Below are positions 59,203 to 64,000 of a DNA stretch of 64,000 nt, in pieces. The notes below the pieces were generated by a model that searched no databases, was not told where the DNA came from, and saw nothing but the letters and a program-made list of their open reading frames with translations. A program made the position numbers and the translations under genes. The stretch lies in contig NZ_VCRN01000025.1 in assembly GCF_009849585.1 (NCBI RefSeq), positions 1 through 64,000 of the forward strand, in the 5' to 3' direction. The stretch is from Bacillus sp. ZZV12-4809 (lineage in GTDB: Bacteria; Bacillota; Bacilli; Bacillales; Cytobacillaceae). The stretch's first letter is position 1. Each line of letters opens with the position of its first letter.

Positions 59203-60318
59203 ATGCAAGATGAAAAATTGTTAAATGAACAAAAAACAGCCGATTTCTTTCCAGTGAAGGAGGTAGATTATTTAGAAATATACTCAGGTAATGCAAAACA
59301 GTCCTGCCATTATTTCTGCACAGCTTTCGGCTTTAAGCCAGTTGCTTATTCCGGCCTTGAAACCGGCAATCGGGAAACAGTGTCTTATGTTCTTCAGCAG
59401 AGAAAGATTCGCCTGGTGATCACGGGGACGTTGAATGATAGTTCCAGAGTTTCACATTTTATCAAAAAGCATGGAGATGGAGTAAAAGACATAGCTTTAG
59501 CTGTTGACGATGTTGAAAAGGCATACAAAGCGGCAGTTGAAAGAGGTGCAATCGAAATACAGCCTCCAGCGGAAATAAAGGATGAACACGGCACAGTGAA
59601 AAAGGCTGTAATTGGTACATATGGAGATACCATTCACACACTTGTTGAACGAAATAACTATAAAGGGGTCTTCATGCCAGGCTTTGAGCCATATCAGACT
59701 GAAGTGCCGTTTGAGGATGCAGGATTTATCGGAATCGACCATGTTGTTGGTAATGTAGAGAGAATGGAAGAATGGGTAAATTATTATGCAAATGTAATGG
59801 GCTTCAAGGAAATGAAGCACTTCACAGATAAAGATATTACAACAGAATATTCCGCACTGATGTCCAAGGTGATGCATAATGGCGGCCGGATTAAGTTCCC
59901 GATTAACGAGCCGGCAGAAGGAAAACGGAAATCGCAGATTGAAGAATACCTTGAATACTACAATGGGCCTGGAGTCCAGCACCTGGCCATTTTGACAGAA
60001 GATATTGTCAGCACTGTCAGCATCCTCCGCAAAAACGGGGTGGAATTTTTAAGCACTCCTGATTCCTATTATGAAATGCTATCTGAGCGAGTGGGGAAGA
60101 TTGACGAAGAAATTGGCAAATTAAAGGAATTAAATATTCTCGTTGACCGTGATGATGAAGGATATCTGCTTCAAATTTTCACAAAACCAATCGTAGACCG
60201 TCCGACCCTATTCATTGAAGTCATTCAGCGTAAAGGTGCCAGAGGATTTGGTGAAGGCAACTTTAAAGCACTCTTTGAATCTATCGAACGTGAGCAGGAA
60301 AGACGGGGGAATTTATAA
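59203..60318 (+). CDS. hpd: 4-hydroxyphenylpyruvate dioxygenase
   Basis: 371-aa vicinal oxygen chelate enzyme with two domains. Fe(II) ligands: His in GFIGIDHVVGNV, His in NGPGVQHLAILTED and Glu in LFIEVIQRKGARGFGEGNFKALFESIE. The DEEGxLLQIFTKP-type block is also present (DDEGYLLQIFTKPI). Converts 4-hydroxyphenylpyruvate to homogentisate. ATG with ACGGAGGGG upstream. Confidence 0.96.
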   Translation: MQDEKLLNEQKTADFFPVKEVDYLEIYSGNAKQSCHYFCTAFGFKPVAYSGLETGNRETVSYVLQQRKIRLVITGTLNDSSRVSHFIKKHGDGVKDIALAVDDVEKAYKAAVERGAIEIQPPAEIKDEHGTVKKAVIGTYGDTIHTLVERNNYKGVFMPGFEPYQTEVPFEDAGFIGIDHVVGNVERMEEWVNYYANVMGFKEMKHFTDKDITTEYSALMSKVMHNGGRIKFPINEPAEGKRKSQIEEYLEYYNGPGVQHLAILTEDIVSTVSILRKNGVEFLSTPDSYYEMLSERVGKIDEEIGKLKELNILVDRDDEGYLLQIFTKPIVDRPTLFIEVIQRKGARGFGEGNFKALFESIEREQERRGNL

Positions 60319-60326
60319 CTTTCAGC

Positions 60327-60360
60327 TTAAAAGGGAGAATTGCTTTCTCCCTTTTTTAAT
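60327..60360 (+). terminator. Hairpin between hpd and the aminotransferase gene
   Basis: AAGGGAGA and TCTCCCTT pair around six bases, followed by TTTTAATAAT. Transcription probably continues in part, since the next gene begins within 30 bases. Confidence 0.8.
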
Positions 60361-60383
60361 AATTAAAGAAGGAGGCGATGCAG

Positions 60384-61478
60384 ATGGCTAAAATCCAGAC
60401 AAAAAGCGCTTTAGAGAAAATTATCTCTTATCCGCTGGGCAGTTCACCGGAAGAGATTAAAGAGAAGTACAATTTAATGGCTGTCCGGAAAATGTCTGAT
60501 AATGAAAATGTATATGGCTGTTCACCTGAAGTCAGGAACAATATCAGTAAAGCAATGAACAGTCTATACTTTTACCCGGATGGCACTGTTTCCCTGCTTA
60601 AACGCAAATTGGCCGGATTCTACAATGTTAGGGAAGATAATTTTCTGGTCAGCAATGGTTCAGAAGAGATCATCCGGCTATTGACTAGAGCTTACATAAG
60701 TCCTGGAGATGAAGCTGTTATGGCACAGAATACATTTCCGCGATATGAAACAAACGTCGTGATAGAAGGCGGCATTGCCATAACTGTACCGCTTCAAAAC
60801 GGAACTCATAATCTGAATGCCATGTATGAGAAGATTAACGAAAAAACCAAAATGGTATTTGTCTGCAATCCAAACAACCCTACAGGAACTATTGTCGGCA
60901 AATCAGAACTGCTGCAGTTCATTGAAAATGTTCCTCCCAATATCCTGATTATTCTTGATGAAGCATACTATGAATATGTGAATTCCAAGGATTATCCAGA
61001 TTCTATACCGCTTCTTAAACAGAAGCCTAACTTAATCATTCTAAGAACTTTTTCAAAAATCTACGGCCTTGCAGGGCTCCGTGTCGGCTATGGAATCATG
61101 CATAAGGAGATCGTGAATGACCTTCATAAGGTAAAGGATGTTTTTAATGTCAACCACCTGGCGCAGGCTGCCGCTGCTGCAGCGTTAAATGATCAGGAAT
61201 TTATCAGGGACTGTGCTGAAAAAAATGCACAGGAAATGGAATATGTGTGCAAAGAACTAAAGGAATTACACGTCGGCTATTTTCCTTCCCAAACCAATTT
61301 TATTTATATTTTCAGCCAGCATCCTATTGCAGACAACTTGATTGCCAATGGCCTGGTAGTCCGAAAAATGAAGCTTGAAGGGTATCCTGATGCCTTTCGA
61401 ATGACTTTAGGAACAAGGGAAGATAATGAAGCCGCATTAGCTGTAATAAAAAAACTCTTGAATGAAGAGGCGGTGTAG
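60384..61478 (+). CDS. HisC-like PLP-dependent aminotransferase (probable aromatic)
   Basis: 364-aa class I/II fold aminotransferase: NPNNPTG loop, ILDEAYYEYV, PLP Lys in LRTFSKIYGLAGLRVGYG and Arg in RMTLGTREDN. Closest to histidinol-phosphate/aromatic aminotransferases. Between hpd and hmgA it probably transaminates Tyr (and Phe) to the 2-oxoacid. ATG 60384 is eight bases after GGAGG; ATG 60378 is too close. Confidence 0.87.
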   Translation: MAKIQTKSALEKIISYPLGSSPEEIKEKYNLMAVRKMSDNENVYGCSPEVRNNISKAMNSLYFYPDGTVSLLKRKLAGFYNVREDNFLVSNGSEEIIRLLTRAYISPGDEAVMAQNTFPRYETNVVIEGGIAITVPLQNGTHNLNAMYEKINEKTKMVFVCNPNNPTGTIVGKSELLQFIENVPPNILIILDEAYYEYVNSKDYPDSIPLLKQKPNLIILRTFSKIYGLAGLRVGYGIMHKEIVNDLHKVKDVFNVNHLAQAAAAAALNDQEFIRDCAEKNAQEMEYVCKELKELHVGYFPSQTNFIYIFSQHPIADNLIANGLVVRKMKLEGYPDAFRMTLGTREDNEAALAVIKKLLNEEAV

Positions 61479-61483
61479 AGCAT

Positions 61484-62104
61484 ATGGAATTAAATCCGCA
61501 GAGTCTTGAATGGAAGGACGCATATAAGCTGATGGTAGGCTCCATTCTGCCTCGTCCCATTGCGTTTGTTACTACTATAGATACAGATGGAAATGTCAAT
61601 GCAGCTCCATTTAGCTTTTTTACTGCCATATGTGCAGATCCGATGCTTATTTGCTTTTCACCGATGCGAAGAGGGTCTGATGGCTCTAAGAAAGATACGC
61701 TTGCTAATATTGAAGCCACTAAGGAATTCGTTATTAACATAGTCAGTGAAGAATTTACTGAAAAAATGAATATATGTGCTGCAGATTATCCGGCTGGTAC
61801 AGACGAACTGGCCGAAGCTGGTCTTGAAAAGGAAAAAAGTGCCGCTGTTAAGCCTCCTCGGGTAAAAGAATCAAAAGTCCATCTGGAATGCAGTCTTTAC
61901 CAGGTACTTCACTTTGGAGAACATCCTGGTTCCGGAAGTCTCGTTATTGGAAAAGTGGAGCATGTGCATGTTGCGGAAGAGCTTTATGAAAATGGAAGGA
62001 TTAATTCTGAAAAGCTGAAGCCTGTTGGCCGGATGGCAGGACATATTTACACGAGGCCAATGACTGATGTATTTGAATTGATCCGAAAAACGGACCCAAG
62101 GTGA
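61484..62104 (+). CDS. Flavin reductase-like, FMN-binding split-barrel protein
   Basis: 206-aa protein: YKLMVGSILPRPIAFVTTID, NAAPFSFFTAICADPMLICFSPMRR and the later HYTRP-like end HIYTRPMTDVFEL, typical of the flavin reductase domain family. The partner or substrate is unknown; its position in the tyrosine operon suggests an accessory redox role. ATG six bases after the aminotransferase stop, with GAGGCGGTG upstream. Confidence 0.85.
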   Translation: MELNPQSLEWKDAYKLMVGSILPRPIAFVTTIDTDGNVNAAPFSFFTAICADPMLICFSPMRRGSDGSKKDTLANIEATKEFVINIVSEEFTEKMNICAADYPAGTDELAEAGLEKEKSAAVKPPRVKESKVHLECSLYQVLHFGEHPGSGSLVIGKVEHVHVAEELYENGRINSEKLKPVGRMAGHIYTRPMTDVFELIRKTDPR

Positions 62105-62108
62105 TACT

Positions 62109-63032
62109 ATGAAATTCATAACCTTTCAAAAACCTGATGGATCCATAAGAGCTGGCTGGCTGAAGAATGAGGAGTATGCGGTCGATATGCATGAAGCCAC
62201 CAATGGTGTTCTTCCAAAAACAATGCTTGATTTTCTTGAAAATCATGAGTTTTTTATGGAATACCTATCATCAAGCTCTAAACTGAAGAATACTGATAGA
62301 GGAGTTTATCCTTTATCTGACGTTAAATTAATGGCACCACTGCCAAATCCAAAAAGCTTTCGGGATTTCTATGCTTTCGAAGAACACGTAAAAACGGCAA
62401 GAGCCAACCGCGGACTTGATATGATTCCCGAATGGTATGAAATCCCTGTATTTTATTTTTCTAACCATCTGAGCATTAAGGGGCCGAATGAAGAGATTTC
62501 GCCTCCTAAGGATTGCCAATGGCTTGATTACGAACTCGAAATTGCCTGTATCATCGGTAAAGAAGGAAAGGATATAAAAGCTGGTGAAGCAGATGATTAT
62601 ATTTTCGGATATTGCATCTTAAATGACTGGAGTGCAAGAGATATTCAGCGAAAAGAAATGAAGGTAGGCCTTGGTCCAGCTAAAGGGAAAGATTTTGCCT
62701 CATCAATCGGACCGTATATCGTGACAAAGGATGAGCTTGAGAATTTCCGTGTTGAAAATGGGTATGATTTTCTCATGACCGCTAAAGTTAATGGAACTCT
62801 TTTATCAGAGGGGAATATGCAGGATATCTATTATTCCTTTTATGAAATGATTGAACGGGCTTCTGACGGTGTAACCCTCTGCCCAGGTGAAATGATCGGC
62901 TCTGGAACAGTAGGAAGCGGCTGCATACTTGAGCTTGGCACTGATGTTCACCGCTGGCTGAAGCCGGGAGATGAAGTTGAGCTTGAGATTGCCAATCTCG
63001 GAATTTTAAAAAATCGCATAGCAAATGAGTGA
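62109..63032 (+). CDS. Fumarylacetoacetate hydrolase-family protein
   Basis: 307-aa FAH-fold enzyme: FRDFYAFEEHVKTAR, DYELEIACIIGKEGKDI (Glu metal ligands), FGYCILNDWSARDIQRKE (Asp and Arg) and SGTVGSGCILELG. It most likely cleaves fumarylacetoacetate to fumarate and acetoacetate, the last step of the homogentisate route. ATG four bases after the flavin reductase stop. Next gene is homogentisate dioxygenase. Confidence 0.9.
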   Translation: MKFITFQKPDGSIRAGWLKNEEYAVDMHEATNGVLPKTMLDFLENHEFFMEYLSSSSKLKNTDRGVYPLSDVKLMAPLPNPKSFRDFYAFEEHVKTARANRGLDMIPEWYEIPVFYFSNHLSIKGPNEEISPPKDCQWLDYELEIACIIGKEGKDIKAGEADDYIFGYCILNDWSARDIQRKEMKVGLGPAKGKDFASSIGPYIVTKDELENFRVENGYDFLMTAKVNGTLLSEGNMQDIYYSFYEMIERASDGVTLCPGEMIGSGTVGSGCILELGTDVHRWLKPGDEVELEIANLGILKNRIANE

Positions 63033-63041
63033 GGTGGAAAT

Positions 63042-64000
63042 ATGTTTTATCGCCAAATGGGGAGAATTCCGCACAAACGCCATACGACATTTAAAAAATC
63101 GGATGGAACCTTATTCAGGGAACAGGTAATGGGGACAAAAGGTTTTTCCGGCACCCAATCGATTCTTTATCATCACTATATGCCGACAGAAGTAGCACGA
63201 ACAGAGCTGATGGGAAAATATGTTCCTGAGTATGAAGATCAGGACAGCTTAAAGCATAGGCATTTGTTTACAGATCAAATTGAAAAAAAAGGGGATGCAC
63301 TGTCAGCAAGGGAATATCTGCTCGGGAATGATGACCTTTTAATAGGCACCATTAATATTACAGAGCCGATGAAAAGCTTTTACCGGAATGGCGATGGGGA
63401 TGAGATGCTCTATATTCACTATGGAACAGGTAAAATTGAGACTATGTTCGGAACTTTAACCTATCGGCCAGGAGATTATGTCATTATTCCTATCGGCACT
63501 ATTTATCGGGTGATTCCGGACAAAGAGCAGCTGACTAAAGTGCTCCTGGTGGAGTCATTCAGCCAAATTACAACTCCTAGAAGATATCGGAATGAGTATG
63601 GGCAGCTGCTTGAACATAGTCCATTCTGTGAACGGGATATCCGGGGACCGGAGAAACTGGAAACATATAATCAAAGAGGAGAATATGAAGTTATCACGAA
63701 AACCAGGGGATACTTGCATTCTCACATTCTAAACCACCATCCTCTTGATGTGGAGGGCTGGGACGGTTATTTGTATCCATGGGTCTTTAATATAGAAGAC
63801 TTTGAACCGATTACCGGAAGGGTGCATCAGCCTCCGCCGGTTCATCAGACATTTGAAGGACATAACTTTGTTGTGTGTTCCTTTGTTCCCAGATTATATG
63901 ATTACCATCCGGATGCCATTCCTGCCCCTTACTATCACAGCAATGTGAACAGTGATGAGCTTCTATATTATGTGGAAGGCAATTTCATGAGCAGGAAAGG
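63042..64000 (+). CDS. hmgA: Homogentisate 1,2-dioxygenase, 5' part
   Basis: An open frame from ATG 63042 (GAGGTGG upstream) runs to the right edge without a stop, giving 319 codons. It starts MFYRQMGRIPHKRHTTF and contains GDGDEMLYIHYGTG, LTYRPGDYVIIPIGTIYRVIP, the metal region PPVHQTFEGHNFVVCSFVPR and YYHSNVNSDELLYYVEGNF with a His and a Glu ligand; all these are HGD cupin landmarks. It opens the homogentisate ring to maleylacetoacetate. The last part lies outside. Confidence 0.94.
   Translation, partial: MFYRQMGRIPHKRHTTFKKSDGTLFREQVMGTKGFSGTQSILYHHYMPTEVARTELMGKYVPEYEDQDSLKHRHLFTDQIEKKGDALSAREYLLGNDDLLIGTINITEPMKSFYRNGDGDEMLYIHYGTGKIETMFGTLTYRPGDYVIIPIGTIYRVIPDKEQLTKVLLVESFSQITTPRRYRNEYGQLLEHSPFCERDIRGPEKLETYNQRGEYEVITKTRGYLHSHILNHHPLDVEGWDGYLYPWVFNIEDFEPITGRVHQPPPVHQTFEGHNFVVCSFVPRLYDYHPDAIPAPYYHSNVNSDELLYYVEGNFMSRK

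Noticed and set aside
1-64000. Search for CRISPR arrays, tRNA/rRNA genes, prophage or known defence operons
   Set aside because: None seen. SbcCD and the nuclease-helicase are repair-type genes without defence-type neighbours.

Overview
The window is chromosomal DNA of a low-GC, Gram-positive, spore-former-type Bacillaceae. A Cytobacillus/Mesobacillus/Bacillus-like host is my inference, from a YeeI-type YebC protein, CsbD behind a sigma-B-type promoter, an S-box riboswitch ahead of metNIQ, LTA synthase, a Bacillus-type phenylalanine dehydrogenase, strong GGAGG ribosome sites with many TTG/GTG starts, and CcpA-type cre boxes. No rRNA, tRNA, CRISPR array or prophage was seen. The only mobile DNA is the 3' end of an IS3-family element at the left edge.

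Layout. 0-4.6 kb: IS3 remnant, then sbcDC behind a LexA-type box. 4.6-9.3 kb: PP-loop ATPase (DUF71/Dph6-like), small SET protein, YwaF-type membrane protein, type II pantothenate kinase and an orphan SelB. 9.5-18.7 kb: LysM-NlpC/P60 hydrolase, CsbD, SAM riboswitch plus methionine ABC transporter, M15 and M42 peptidases, AI-2E-family permease, MscS channel and small membrane proteins. 18.8-24 kb: nuclease-helicase of the DinG/XPD family, YczE-type membrane protein, LTA synthase-type sulfatase. 24.1-27.9 kb: a probable metal/envelope-stress patch (19-Cys four-helix protein, YdhK lipoprotein, TVP38 protein, two-component system). 28-39 kb: YheO-like regulator and serine dehydratase sdaAB-sdaAA, secreted thermonuclease with excalibur domain, a CYP152 P450 remnant, Gfo/Idh/MocA oxidoreductase, yeeI and a very large polytopic membrane protein.

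39-64 kb is one continuous aromatic-catabolism island. paaK-A-B-C-D-ethD-F-G-H-J make and degrade phenylacetyl-CoA, and paaX is the expected repressor. They are followed by a nitronate-monooxygenase-like flavoprotein, a three-gene ABC importer (TrpXYZ type), a fluoroacetyl-CoA-thioesterase-like hotdog protein, phenylalanine dehydrogenase and a complete 2-oxoacid dehydrogenase complex (E1a, E1b, E2, E3). The tyrosine arm comes last: 4-hydroxyphenylpyruvate dioxygenase, HisC-like aminotransferase, flavin reductase, fumarylacetoacetate hydrolase and homogentisate dioxygenase, which runs off the right edge. Read together, the genes suggest Phe -> phenylpyruvate -> (oxidative decarboxylation by the local complex) phenylacetyl-CoA -> paa pathway, and Tyr -> hydroxyphenylpyruvate -> homogentisate -> fumarate + acetoacetate.

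The observation I consider most novel is a shared 19-bp element (TAAC, ten bases, then CG at fixed spacing) in five or six promoters of this island, including those of paaK and paaX. It is a candidate operator that would tie the peripheral genes into one regulon. Three cre boxes (serine dehydratase regulator, ABC importer, phenylalanine dehydrogenase) suggest a carbon-catabolite layer on amino-acid catabolism. All functions are read from sequence motifs without database searches.
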